DNA from: Bacteroidaceae bacterium | GTDB lineage: Bacteria > Bacteroidota > Bacteroidia > Bacteroidales > Barnesiellaceae_A | Assembly (NCBI GenBank): GCA_017481745.1 | Contig: JAFUOV010000017.1 | Span: forward strand, 1-64,000 | Direction: 5' to 3' | DNA length: 64,000 bases | Shown here: piece by piece, positions 26,670 through 35,405 of the stretch | Layout: each line of letters starts with the position of its first letter | Numbering within the stretch: the stretch's first letter is position 1 | Notes under the pieces: model-generated | Databases searched by the model: none | What the model saw: only the letters and a program-made list of their open reading frames with translations | Told to the model about the DNA's origin: nothing | Made by a program: the position numbers and the translations under genes

Positions 26670-27728
26670 ATGACCGATATTAAACCTATATTGCCACCTG
26701 CCGAGTTGTCCGTAAAGCAACCTTTGCTTATCGCCGGTCCTTGCAGCGCCGAGAGCGAGAAGCAGGTACTCGATACGGCATGTCAACTTGCCGAGTTGGG
26801 TGTTAAGGTGTTTCGTGCCGGCGTGTGGAAGCCGCGCACTATGCCCGGTGGCTTTGAGGGTGTTGGCAGTGTCGGATTGTCGTGGCTCAGACGTGTCAAG
26901 CAACAGACAGGTATGTATGTAGCTACCGAAGTGGCTACCGAACAACATATAGTTGAGGCGCTCGATGCCGGTGTTGATATGCTGTGGATAGGTGCTCGCA
27001 CTACGGCAAGTCCTTTTGCGATGCAACAGATTGCCGATGCCTTGCAAGGTGCAGATGTGCCGGTGTTGGTGAAAAACCCCGTAAACCCCGACCTCGAATT
27101 GTGGATTGGTGCTATGCAACGCTTGTATAATGCCGGTGTTCGTCGCATTGCTGCTGTGCATCGTGGATTTACGTCTTACGAGAAACATCTCTATCGCAAC
27201 CTACCCCATTGGCACATCCCCATCGAGTTGCGCCGTCGTATGCCTCAAATACCCATAATTGGCGATCCCAGCCACATAGGCGGGCGCAGAGAGTTGATTG
27301 CTCCTCTTGCCCAACAAGCTCTTGACTTGGGCTTTGAAGGTCTTATCATCGAGTCGCATTGCAATCCCGATGCGGCTTTGAGTGATGCTGCACAGCAAGT
27401 TACACCCTCGATGCTGCGTGAGATTATGTCGCAACTCGTTGTGCGCGAAATATCGCAAATGACAGAAACCCTTACCGAGCTACGTCGCCGTATTGATGGT
27501 ATTGACAATCAACTATTGGAACTTCTTGCCGAACGCATGCGCGTTTCGCGTGAAATAGGTGCATACAAGAAAGCGCAAAATATGCCTATCTTGCAGACTC
27601 AACGTTACGACGAGATACTGCACAACCGTATGGCGCAAGCCGAGGCTTTGGGTGTCAATCCCGAGTTTATAAAAAGTGTTCTCCAAGCCATACACGAAGA
27701 GTCTGTTCAGCAACAAGTAAAGCTGTGA
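26670..27728 (+). CDS. DAHP synthase-chorismate mutase fusion
   Basis: A 352-residue bifunctional enzyme of aromatic amino acid synthesis. Residues about 1-255 are a KDPGal-type (AroA-beta) 3-deoxy-7-phosphoheptulonate synthase: AGPCSAES near 20-27, FRAGVWKPRTMPGGF near 55-70, GDPSHIGG near 195-202. Residues about 265-350 are an AroQ chorismate mutase (LRRRIDGIDNQLLELLAERM). I set the start at 26670 (MTDIKPILPP) because the longer frame overlaps the likely promoter. This order of domains is typical for Bacteroidota. The mutase may serve as a regulatory as well as a catalytic domain. Confidence 0.93.
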   Translation: MTDIKPILPPAELSVKQPLLIAGPCSAESEKQVLDTACQLAELGVKVFRAGVWKPRTMPGGFEGVGSVGLSWLRRVKQQTGMYVATEVATEQHIVEALDAGVDMLWIGARTTASPFAMQQIADALQGADVPVLVKNPVNPDLELWIGAMQRLYNAGVRRIAAVHRGFTSYEKHLYRNLPHWHIPIELRRRMPQIPIIGDPSHIGGRRELIAPLAQQALDLGFEGLIIESHCNPDAALSDAAQQVTPSMLREIMSQLVVREISQMTETLTELRRRIDGIDNQLLELLAERMRVSREIGAYKKAQNMPILQTQRYDEILHNRMAQAEALGVNPEFIKSVLQAIHEESVQQQVKL

Positions 27729-27736
27729 TTAAAATT

Positions 27737-27778
27737 GAGAGTTGAGAGTTGAGAGTTTAGAGTTTAGAGTTTAGAGTT
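27737..27778 (+). repeat. Heptamer array (six units) after the DAHP synthase gene
   Basis: Three units of TGAGAGT followed by three of TTAGAGT, starting 8 bases after the stop codon. Same motif and orientation relative to the gene as the array at 257-298. Confidence 0.85.
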
Positions 27779-28089
27779 TATGGCTTATAGCTCTGTGTCG
27801 TAGGACTGCAATGTTTGCGGCTACTCAATATAGGTGGCGCAAGATGTGTGCAGTGTTTTCAACTCTATACAATCTACAATCAGTATATCTCCATGTCTTT
27901 AATAAAAATAGCCCACTGCTCACGCAGTAGGATATTCCCAAATTAATTTATGATGAAAAGGTTATTATGTGTTTTAACACAATACAAATATATATGTGTT
28001 ATATATGTTGTACAACTCTTTTCGACGAATGGCTCTAATTTGTCGACGAAAACAGCCTTGTAAGTTTATTCTTATGGAATAATAGCTGT
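27779..28089. other. Gap between DAHP synthase and orphan cluster
   Basis: About 310 bases without a clear gene. It holds a small hairpin ACTGC-tcac-GCAGT (27915-27928) and the small open frame at 27950-28063. Otherwise I see no structure. Confidence 0.4.
27950..28063 (+). CDS. Possible 37-codon peptide or leader remnant
   Basis: ATG ATG start, then MMKRLLCVLTQYKYICVI: two basic residues followed by a hydrophobic stretch, as in a signal peptide or membrane leader, then a polar tail ending KTAL. A short hairpin lies 22 bases upstream of the start. It could be a genuine small peptide, the abandoned 5' end of an exported-protein gene, or chance. No Shine-Dalgarno sequence is visible, but Bacteroidota often lack one. 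Confidence 0.25.
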   Translation: MMKRLLCVLTQYKYICVIYVVQLFSTNGSNLSTKTAL

Positions 28090-28911
28090 TTAGTCAAACA
28101 TTACTCGTGGATTCATCTGTGATGGTGTTCTCCACTCGATGCCATATTTTTCAGCAAGAATAGTTTGCTTGATATGCCATATTTCAAAGCACATACCCAT
28201 TGCATAGGGTTGGTTGCCCATCTTATTGCTGACTTCCTCCTCTACTTTATCTATAACGGCTTCGTACTCTTCGCTATACTCGATGGGGTCTTTTTTCAGA
28301 TGCCCTGTGTATGGGTTTTGCTCTATCTCTTTGACAGCATCCTTGCCAAGCAATGCTTCTATTTCCTCTTTAAGGGGGGCATACCATGTGTCGCATGCGC
28401 TCAATGTTGCCAACGAGACAAGTTGCTCGGCGGTATCTTTCAATGCATCGGTGTTGGGCTCGTTGCGTTGTTTCTCAAACGAATATTGCATTGCGTAGAG
28501 TTTCATCAATAGTCGTGGGTGGTCTGAGTTTATTACACTGCATAAGCGGTCGATAACAGCAATCATTGTCTTTAACGACTCTTCATCGTCGGTGCTCACT
28601 CCCAACATCATGTCGTAGGCGTGTTGTGCAAGGGGAGCTATGAGCCAGCTGCGTTGATCGTGCATATATGCTTTTGCCAAAAGAGCATCGCACATCAGGA
28701 GGTCCATCATATGACAATCTTCGTAGTTGTCGTTAAGAAGCAGAGTTCTTGCGCTTTCGTAGGCTGCAACACCTGTTTGGAATGCTTCATGTGAATATTG
28801 ATCGAGCGATTGGTGTAGAGTAATAATTTCATCAACCCTTTGGTTTACCGATTTGTTTGTGTCGGCAGCTATCGCCTTTATCTGTTCTATCATTTGTTCT
28901 ACTTTATCCAT
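28090..28911 (-). CDS. Hypothetical all-helical protein of the AAA cluster
   Basis: A 273-residue protein I do not recognise. It is acidic, without signal or membrane segments, and rich in alanine-leucine helices of repeat-like spacing (about 30-160), suggestive of a solenoid of the TPR kind but without clear consensus. The C-terminal third is Glu-rich with an aromatic end (EIWHIKQTILAEKYGIEW). It is the last gene of a four-gene minus-strand group, 45 bases after the AAA gene. Function unknown. Confidence 0.65.
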   Translation of the reverse strand: MDKVEQMIEQIKAIAADTNKSVNQRVDEIITLHQSLDQYSHEAFQTGVAAYESARTLLLNDNYEDCHMMDLLMCDALLAKAYMHDQRSWLIAPLAQHAYDMMLGVSTDDEESLKTMIAVIDRLCSVINSDHPRLLMKLYAMQYSFEKQRNEPNTDALKDTAEQLVSLATLSACDTWYAPLKEEIEALLGKDAVKEIEQNPYTGHLKKDPIEYSEEYEAVIDKVEEEVSNKMGNQPYAMGMCFEIWHIKQTILAEKYGIEWRTPSQMNPRVMFD

Positions 28912-28956
28912 ATCCTTTTACTTTTTTAAGTTATTGTTTTATGTCTGTTGGGCTTA

Positions 28957-29622
28957 TTATCGCTCAAATTTCAGTTCGCGGTCAAATCGTTCACGCAATT
29001 TGGGGTATGCAGCAAGCATTTCTTCCATCTCTACCGGTGTTCCTGCAGCAATGCACACGAGGTCGTCGCGGTGATTTGCCAATTCGCTTATCAGTGTATA
29101 GACGGTCTCTTGTACCATAACATCGTTGGGCTCGTTAAACAGATGCACATCATCTATAAACAATACACCACCGATAGCGCTTTCAACAGCGTTGCGCACC
29201 TTGGCGGCACTCTGTCCCGGGTTGTTGCCCACAAGTGCTTTTGACCATACGGCTATCATTTTATAGTCGGGCATTACGCCCAACTCGTGCAATATATTGG
29301 CAAGCAGTCGTGCTACCGTTGTGCGACCGGTACAGGGGTTGCCGATAAAGAGATATTTGTGCGGAAAGCGTGTGGGATATCCCATCATCTCACTGCGCAC
29401 CCTATCTTTGCGAACAAAATCGACCATCTCTTTTATCTCGCTCTTGACGGCATCAAGTCCCTCCATGCTGTCGAGCATGGCAAGGCTACGAGCTACTACG
29501 GTGTCGGTTTCGGTAGCTTGCGGAGCAACTTTTATTTCGTGCTTGGTACCGCATTGACTGCAAAAGCGGTCGGTTATCTGCAGGTCGGCACCACAACTGT
29601 GGCACTTTGTGTTTTCAGTCAT
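28957..29622 (-). CDS. Zinc-ribbon AAA protein of the CbxX/CfxQ (SpoVK) type with altered Walker motifs
   Basis: A 221-residue protein. An N-terminal zinc ribbon (C7, C10, C21, C24) is joined by a short linker to one AAA large subdomain resembling CbxX/CfxQ proteins (YLFIGNPCTGRTTVARLL near 90-107; VLFIDDVHLF at 153-162; sensor region CIAAGTP; arginine-finger LRERFDREL at 209-217). The Walker A lysine is Arg (R100), the usual Gly before Thr is Cys (C97), and the Walker B glutamate is Asp (D158). The C-terminal lid domain is missing. I set the start at 29622 (MTENTKCHSC) since the longer frame is basic and unlike the family. ATP hydrolysis is doubtful; nucleotide binding is possible. Confidence 0.8.
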   Translation of the reverse strand: MTENTKCHSCGADLQITDRFCSQCGTKHEIKVAPQATETDTVVARSLAMLDSMEGLDAVKSEIKEMVDFVRKDRVRSEMMGYPTRFPHKYLFIGNPCTGRTTVARLLANILHELGVMPDYKMIAVWSKALVGNNPGQSAAKVRNAVESAIGGVLFIDDVHLFNEPNDVMVQETVYTLISELANHRDDLVCIAAGTPVEMEEMLAAYPKLRERFDRELKFER

Positions 29623-29651
29623 GATATTTAAGGTATTAGGACGGTTTAGTA

Positions 29652-29909
29652 TTAAGCGTAGGGCTCGGCGGGGTCGACGTAGTAATACTCTTTTAACCAA
29701 TCTAAGGCTTCTTCATTGCCTTTGTCGGCTGCTTCGTTCATCCACTCGGCTATCAGCTCGAGGGCTTCCCAATTAGCTTCTTCTATATAGTATGCAAGCT
29801 CCAAAGCGGCTTCGCCGTTTGGGTCTTCCCCACAGGCGGCTTCGTACATTTCGTCGGGGACTTCTACCTCATAGGTCGTTGTTTCGTCATATTCGTATGT
29901 GAGTAACAT
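29652..29909 (-). CDS. Small acidic Sel1-repeat-like protein
   Basis: An 85-residue very acidic protein. Residues about 30-75 follow the rhythm of a Sel1-like helical repeat (MNEAADKGNEEALDWLKEYY), which usually mediates protein-protein contacts. There is no signal peptide. It lies 10 bases after the TPR gene and 29 before the AAA gene, so it is very likely cotranscribed. No enzymatic function is suggested. Confidence 0.6.
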   Translation of the reverse strand: MLLTYEYDETTTYEVEVPDEMYEAACGEDPNGEAALELAYYIEEANWEALELIAEWMNEAADKGNEEALDWLKEYYYVDPAEPYA

Positions 29910-29919
29910 GGCAAATATT

Positions 29920-30744
29920 TTATTGATTATTTGAAATTAATTTGGCGTAATGATTGCTCTTCTCCATGTCGTCCAAATGGTCGTATAGGTCGCGCATGAA
30001 GATGTATTGATTGTTGAGCAAGTAGGCTGCTTCCTCGTTGCTGTGCGATATGGTGCGCAGTAGTTCTATCGCTTGTGTGTAGCGATTGGTGGCATTGTCG
30101 ACAAATTTTGTGGTGAGATAAAAGTCGGCAAATTCGATAAGAATTTGAGCCAATATGAGTGTTGTCTCGTCGTCGGGTGTCTTGTCGAGTATATTGTAAT
30201 ATGTCTCGACAGCCTCTACATATGTATCTTCTGCCAAGATGTTGCGACCATATTTGGCATATGTGTTAGCCATGAAATAGAGTGCAAGAGCCACGTTGTT
30301 GGTGTTTTTGTCGTTGCTGTTTTGTGCTATTTCGCGCTCACACGCCAAGTGCTCTTCCATAAAGTCGATGGCTTTGCGCGCATTGCCGGCATCTCTATTC
30401 AATAGACTTGCGCGGTATGACGAACGGGATAGCTTGGCAAGATATTCACCCCTATTCTCCTCTACTTGTTTATGGCGCACCGAAACTATTTCTTCCTGAA
30501 TTTCAATCTCTTTCTTCAGGTTTTCTTTCAGCGCAAAGAGGTCGGCATAGAGAAATAGAAAATCTATGTATTCTGCCTTGTCTACCTTGTTGATGAGGTG
30601 TGGGTGGATGTTTTCGCACAGAACAAGAGCTTGCTCATATTCGTGTTGTGGAGAGTCGGCATTGATGCTTTTGAGGAATGATTGTTCCTCTTGCCACAAG
30701 AGTAATGATTTTTCTGCAAGGTCTTTCATGGATATACAAGTCAA
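29920..30744 (-). CDS. Tetratricopeptide-type cytoplasmic protein
   Basis: A 274-residue helical repeat protein. Helix pairs with TPR-like spacing can be followed from about 85 to 260, for example ALYFMANTYAKYGRNILAED and the segments around it with Ala/Tyr at expected positions. There is no signal peptide. As first gene of the minus-strand group (TPR, Sel1-like, AAA, helical protein) it is divergent from the 439-residue orphan at 30.9 kb. A scaffold role is an inference from fold only. Confidence 0.65.
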   Translation of the reverse strand: MTCISMKDLAEKSLLLWQEEQSFLKSINADSPQHEYEQALVLCENIHPHLINKVDKAEYIDFLFLYADLFALKENLKKEIEIQEEIVSVRHKQVEENRGEYLAKLSRSSYRASLLNRDAGNARKAIDFMEEHLACEREIAQNSNDKNTNNVALALYFMANTYAKYGRNILAEDTYVEAVETYYNILDKTPDDETTLILAQILIEFADFYLTTKFVDNATNRYTQAIELLRTISHSNEEAAYLLNNQYIFMRDLYDHLDDMEKSNHYAKLISNNQ

Positions 30745-30842
30745 TATTTTCGTAAAGTTACAACTATTTTTTAAGTTGTGAAATTTTTCGTATATAATTT
30801 TTCTTTTGGGTTACTGTTTGTATCGGAATAGTTGACACTTCG

Positions 30843-30872
30843 TTTGAGTATTTCTTATTATTCTTAAATTTG
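30843..30872 (+). promoter_or_regulatory. Candidate promoter of the 439-residue orphan gene
   Basis: TTTG (30843-30846), 18-base spacer and TAAATTTG (30865-30872), one base short of the usual spacing. It argues for the ATG at 30912 rather than the in-frame ATG at 30870. Confidence 0.55.
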
Positions 30873-30911
30873 TTTCATCAATTAGAATGTTTATCGTGCT
30901 ATATAACAACT

Positions 30912-32231
30912 ATGGAAAATTTTACCTTTTATACGGGCGAAGACAATCTTCAGATTTGGTGTCAGTCTATTGGGTTGATATATAATCATCATACCATGGA
31001 TATGTCTGTTGCCAATTCGTCAAGTCGAGAAAGATTGCTTATCCTTTCCGGGCAAAAGAAGTATCCTGTTTTTACCGAAGATTGGTGTGGCTGTGGTAAA
31101 ACGCAGATAAATGAAGTTACCGATAAATATGTTGCATTGACATGGCGCGGTATGGATTATAAGGCTTACCTTGGTGAGACGTGTAAAACCAAAACGGTAT
31201 ATTTAGACAATCCTTATTTGAGCCGCGAAGAGGTCATGATGGAGTATGAGTATAGCGTAATCGAGATTGTCAATGGCTGTTTATACTTGTTAGAAGAGAT
31301 AAGAAATGAGCATAAAGAGTCGCCCGGACGCATCGGCGGTAGTTATGATGAAGACCATAAGGGCTATATGTTGTCGATGTTGAGGTATGCCATAGAGAAT
31401 GGTTATAAAATATTTTATCCAACCTATGCCCTCTTGAGCGCTTGTAAAAATTGGGCTTCGCTCACCATTACCGATATGCCTACTTTTTCAAAACTCATGC
31501 AGCAAGGAATGAAAGAGGGTTGTTTCGATGGCGATAATACTGCTGGCTTTGATAACTTGGCAGAAATACTTGCCTTCAATAAGTTCGATACTCTGTTTGA
31601 GAATGTTCCCGGGCTGAAAAAACGTATGGAACAAGCTGCCGAAAGAGGTGTTGAAATGGCATCGCTGATTCTTGCCGGCGAATTTAAATGCCACGAAATG
31701 ACTGCTTGTGAAAACCCCGAGAAGAAAGAGTCGGTACTTTTGATACAAACCTATATAGAGGGCAAGCAAAGGCTTGAGGATTATCATATCTTTGTTGAGG
31801 AGCAAATAAAACCCAATACCACTCTTGATTTGGGATATGGTGCAACGGCTCATATAGGTGAGGTTGGCAAGGATTGGCTGGATTTTAATTGGGATGAAGT
31901 CATGCGCTTGGAGCACACTTATTGGCAATATAAAACCGAGCCCAAAATGATAGCCGAGAACACCAGCGCATATCTCGAAATCAAATACAATATGTGTAAT
32001 CTGTGGAGTGTGTTTAAACGTTTGATGAATTCTATTGACTATCATCTTGTGTCGAGCAACCCCGATAATAAATATTGCATCGAAGGCGAGAAACGTTGTG
32101 CGTTGGAGTTGATTGAGTTGCTAATAGAACGTGGCGATACACACCTCGAAGAGCTGAAAAGCATAATGTTGGAGCATGAAGATTGGACTATCTTTGGCTT
32201 GAATGGTGAGTATGAATATTGGATGAAATAA
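30912..32231 (+). CDS. Hypothetical 439-residue protein divergent from the AAA cluster
   Basis: I do not recognise this protein. Start chosen at 30912 (MENFTFYTG). The N-terminal 70 residues look strand-rich, containing WCGCGKTQI near 60; the rest is mixed alpha/beta with helices rich in Glu and aromatic residues. There is no signal peptide, membrane segment or known catalytic motif. Several cysteines are scattered without a zinc-finger pattern. The compact divergent arrangement with the TPR gene (167 bases apart) suggests a shared control region and possibly a shared role. It ends in a bidirectional terminator. Confidence 0.65.
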   Translation: MENFTFYTGEDNLQIWCQSIGLIYNHHTMDMSVANSSSRERLLILSGQKKYPVFTEDWCGCGKTQINEVTDKYVALTWRGMDYKAYLGETCKTKTVYLDNPYLSREEVMMEYEYSVIEIVNGCLYLLEEIRNEHKESPGRIGGSYDEDHKGYMLSMLRYAIENGYKIFYPTYALLSACKNWASLTITDMPTFSKLMQQGMKEGCFDGDNTAGFDNLAEILAFNKFDTLFENVPGLKKRMEQAAERGVEMASLILAGEFKCHEMTACENPEKKESVLLIQTYIEGKQRLEDYHIFVEEQIKPNTTLDLGYGATAHIGEVGKDWLDFNWDEVMRLEHTYWQYKTEPKMIAENTSAYLEIKYNMCNLWSVFKRLMNSIDYHLVSSNPDNKYCIEGEKRCALELIELLIERGDTHLEELKSIMLEHEDWTIFGLNGEYEYWMK

Positions 32232-32252
32232 GTCGATTATATAACAAAAAAT

Positions 32253-32281
32253 GTGGGTGAGAACAAACACGTCTCACCCAC
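32253..32281. terminator. Bidirectional terminator
   Basis: A 10-bp perfect stem (32253-32262 with 32272-32281), with A-run on the left and T-run on the right, between convergent genes. Confidence 0.9.
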
Positions 32282-32301
32282 TATTTTTTTATTTAGTAGC
32301 T

Positions 32302-34722
32302 TTAGAAGTTAATCGCCAATCTTACGTTGAGTTGTCGGCGTGTCAGGTAGTTGGGTACAGCATATTGAATACTGTTTACATCGGTAACCCATGTGTATGA
32401 ATTGACGTTGGCAAAGTCGAACAGGTTGAATACATCAACTCCTATCGTTGCGCTCTTAATGTTGCGCCAGAAACCATATTTCGACCATTGCTCATTGGCG
32501 CCTATCAAGATATATGTAACGCCCAGATCGACACGTTTATACGCCGGAGCGCGATAGTAACCGGCAGTGCGACCCTTCAGTGGTGAGCCAAATGTCAAGC
32601 CGTCCGATAGAATACCTTTAAGACTCACCTTGAGCATAGGTAGCTTGGGCACATAGTCTTGGAAGAAAATGCTGAAACTATACCGCTGGTCGGTAGGTCG
32701 TGGTACGGTGATGCCGTTGATGGTCTCTTCGGTCTTCATCAGCGAGAAACTTATCCATGAGTCGGTTCCCGGCACAAACTCTCCATAGAGTTTCATGTCA
32801 AGACCGGCAGCATAACCCTCCGACTCGTTCTTTCCGCTGTACCATAGTTTTACGTTGTTGGCTTCGTATGGTACAAGGTCGTTCAGCTTCTTGTAATATG
32901 CCTCAAGCGAGAATTTGAAAGGACGATTGAAGGCTCGGAATGTATAGTCGCCGCCGGCAACAATCTGTATAGATTGCTGTGAGCGTATTTTGTCATTGAG
33001 TTGCACCACAAAGTTGTTGTTGCCGGTTGCAACCGTATCACGAAACTCTTTGTAGAATGGTGCTTGATAATATATACCTCCGGCAACGCGGAATGTGAAG
33101 TTGCTGTTCTTCTCGGGTATGAATGTAATAGATGCGCGCGGACTTACTATACATTCGTTGTTGTAGTCCCAATATGACAATCTTACACCGGCGTTGAAAT
33201 TGAATATACCTATATTGCTGCGCAGACGGTAGGTGTCTTGCAGATATGCCGAGAGGCGATTGGAGGAAATAGTGTGTTGCGAGGTGATGTTGTATATCAT
33301 GTGTATGGCATCGCCTTCGTATGGAAGTGTATAGCCCACCGAGTCGCGCATCTCCCACTCGCGCAGGTAGTCGTATATCTTTTCATGATTGTATGTAACA
33401 CCCCAACGTATATCGTTTGCACCTACTCGGTGTCCGCCTTTGAGTGATGCCGATACGACCGATGTCTTGAGCCGGTTGCGTGCGTGTTCGTGGTACGTTC
33501 CTACTCCCAATTCGCCCTTGGCAGGGGTATCTTCGCTCGTCGCGTTGTCGCCTGCCAGCTCGTCCAGCCAATATTGTCCCGAAATGTCGTACGAAACATA
33601 TTCGTTGGAGCTGAATGCCGAGAGAAGAAATGAAATTTCGTTATTCTTATTGGGCTGGAAACTCGTTGAAAAAGAACCAAAATAGGTCTCGAAAACATCC
33701 TTCTCCATACCATCGAAATAAACCGTAAAACTCTTTGTGTCGTATGCCGTACCAAAAGAGGTCGTGCGCTCCATCGGGGTGAATTTGTAGTTGTTGATGG
33801 CGATGTTGCCGAGCAAAGCTACCTCCCATTTCTCATTGAAGCGGTAGGTCATGTAGGTTTGGTAATCGAAGAACGAAGGGTCGTACTCGCCTTTTGTGTC
33901 GAGCGAGCTTAGCAACGTCGAGTTGGTGTGGTAGCGTATACCATGTAGTTGGGTGAAGTTGCCGGTATTGTGTCCTACCGATGCTGTTCCGCCCAAGAAA
34001 CTGCCTGTGAGAGCCACCTCGAAAGCCTCGGGTTTCTTATATTGAATATCGAGTACCGACGACATCTTGTCGCCATACTCGGCAGAGAAACCTCCCGACG
34101 AGAATGAGATGCCCGATACCAAGTCGGGGTTGATGACACTCATACCCTCTTGCTGTCCCGAGCGAACAAGCAATGGGCGGTAAATCTCAATGCCATTGAT
34201 GTATACAATATTCTCGTCGAAGTTGCCTCCGCGCACCGAGTACTGCGAGCTCAACTCGTTATTTGAGTTTACGCCTGCAAAGGTTGCCAACATACCCTCT
34301 ATGCCGCCCGATGTATTGGGCATCAATCGCATATCTTTTGCGTTGATTTTCTGCATTGTACCTTGTTGCTTGCGAAATTCTGTAACAACCACTTCGTCGA
34401 GATTTATACTGCTCTTTTGTAGCTGTACGGTAAGTTGCACTTTGCCTTTGGGGCTTTTCAGCAGATGCTCTTCGCTCTTATATCCCAAGCACGAAAATAT
34501 AACCACAACCGAGTCGGTTGTGGCAACCTTCAATTCGTATTTACCTTCAAGGTTGGTTGTTGTACCTATCGTAGTGCCTGCTACGCGCACCATGGCGAGC
34601 TCTATAGGCTGGTTTTCGGCATCAATAACCGAGCCCGATATTTTTGCAACCTCTTGAGCCATAGTAGCTAATGAGGTGCAAATGAGCACTAATAATAGTA
34701 TGAGTTTATATTTAATAGTCAT
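32302..34722 (-). CDS. TonB-dependent outer-membrane receptor
   Basis: An 806-residue receptor. Signal peptide about 1-22 (ending TMAQ), then a carboxypeptidase-D-like regulatory domain (ISGSVIDAENQPIELAMVRV ... about 28-105), a TonB box-like LDEVVVTE near 112-119, a plug domain to about 235 and a beta-barrel to the C-terminal aromatic end (LNVRLAINF). It is too short for a SusC and has no SusD partner next to it, so it is more likely a metal, cofactor or small-molecule receptor. Substrate unknown. It appears monocistronic and is divergent from the nitroreductase operon. Confidence 0.93.
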   Translation of the reverse strand: MTIKYKLILLLVLICTSLATMAQEVAKISGSVIDAENQPIELAMVRVAGTTIGTTTNLEGKYELKVATTDSVVVIFSCLGYKSEEHLLKSPKGKVQLTVQLQKSSINLDEVVVTEFRKQQGTMQKINAKDMRLMPNTSGGIEGMLATFAGVNSNNELSSQYSVRGGNFDENIVYINGIEIYRPLLVRSGQQEGMSVINPDLVSGISFSSGGFSAEYGDKMSSVLDIQYKKPEAFEVALTGSFLGGTASVGHNTGNFTQLHGIRYHTNSTLLSSLDTKGEYDPSFFDYQTYMTYRFNEKWEVALLGNIAINNYKFTPMERTTSFGTAYDTKSFTVYFDGMEKDVFETYFGSFSTSFQPNKNNEISFLLSAFSSNEYVSYDISGQYWLDELAGDNATSEDTPAKGELGVGTYHEHARNRLKTSVVSASLKGGHRVGANDIRWGVTYNHEKIYDYLREWEMRDSVGYTLPYEGDAIHMIYNITSQHTISSNRLSAYLQDTYRLRSNIGIFNFNAGVRLSYWDYNNECIVSPRASITFIPEKNSNFTFRVAGGIYYQAPFYKEFRDTVATGNNNFVVQLNDKIRSQQSIQIVAGGDYTFRAFNRPFKFSLEAYYKKLNDLVPYEANNVKLWYSGKNESEGYAAGLDMKLYGEFVPGTDSWISFSLMKTEETINGITVPRPTDQRYSFSIFFQDYVPKLPMLKVSLKGILSDGLTFGSPLKGRTAGYYRAPAYKRVDLGVTYILIGANEQWSKYGFWRNIKSATIGVDVFNLFDFANVNSYTWVTDVNSIQYAVPNYLTRRQLNVRLAINF

Positions 34723-34838
34723 AAATTATAGTCGCAAAAAGGAGTGTGTATGTAACACCCATCATATCTTTAACGATAAAAAATGCTTTTGCGTATAATT
34801 AACTGCAAAAAAATCGTGCACAAAATATAAATAAGTTG

Positions 34839-34846
34839 TATATTTG
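34839..34846 (+). promoter_or_regulatory. -7 element of the nitroreductase operon
   Basis: TATATTTG matches TAnnTTTG and lies 24 bases before the ATG at 34871. The -33 position (GTGC at 34816-34819) is weak. Confidence 0.5.
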
Positions 34847-34870
34847 CATATATCAATATTGTAATCATAT

Positions 34871-35395
34871 ATGGAAAACTTTCACGAATTACTACTTACA
34901 AGACACAGCATCCGTAAATATACCGACGAGCCTGTTTCGGGCGAAGATGTGAAACTTATACTCGAGGCTGGCTTGATGGCTCCGTCGTCAAAGCGCAAGA
35001 CTCCTTGGCACTTTGTTGTCGTTGAGGATAAGGCTATGTTGGCTCAACTCTCACAATGTCGTGATGCCGGTGCCGGTCCTATTGCCAACTCGGCATTGAC
35101 TATCATCGTTACAGTAGATATGACGCGTAGCGAGGCATGGGTTGAGGATGGCTCTATAGCGGCTGTTCTTATGCAGTTGCAAGCACATGCTTTGGGCTTG
35201 GGTAGCTGTTGGATTCAACTGCGCAATCGTTCGTTGGGCGAAGAGGCTACCGAAGATATCGTGCGTGAAATGCTCGAAATACCCGAGACTATGGGCATTT
35301 TGTGTGCCATAACAATCGGTCATAAAGACGAGGAACGCAAGCCCTTCGACGAAGAAAAAATGATGTGGGAGAAGGTACATATCGCCAAGTGGTAG
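34871..35395 (+). CDS. Nitroreductase-family flavoprotein
   Basis: A 174-residue FMN-dependent oxidoreductase of the nitroreductase family. The N-terminal FMN-binding signature LLTRHSIRKYTDEPV (about 7-21), GLMAPSSKRKTPWHFVVV (about 36-53) and the glycine-rich end segment ALGLGSCWIQLRNRS (about 113-127) are visible. Natural substrate unknown; quinones or nitro compounds are typical. It heads an operon of six closely spaced genes (gaps of 10, 10, 12, 20 and -8 bases). Confidence 0.9.
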   Translation: MENFHELLLTRHSIRKYTDEPVSGEDVKLILEAGLMAPSSKRKTPWHFVVVEDKAMLAQLSQCRDAGAGPIANSALTIIVTVDMTRSEAWVEDGSIAAVLMQLQAHALGLGSCWIQLRNRSLGEEATEDIVREMLEIPETMGILCAITIGHKDEERKPFDEEKMMWEKVHIAKW

Positions 35396-35405
35396 TACAA
35401 TCATC

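Noticed and set aside
27737..27778. CRISPR-like array
   Set aside because: The units are 7 bases with no spacers and no cas genes are present in the window.
29623..29700. Longer start of the AAA gene
   Set aside because: The extra 26 residues are Arg-rich and precede the zinc ribbon with no support; they would also run into the neighbouring gene's 3' end.
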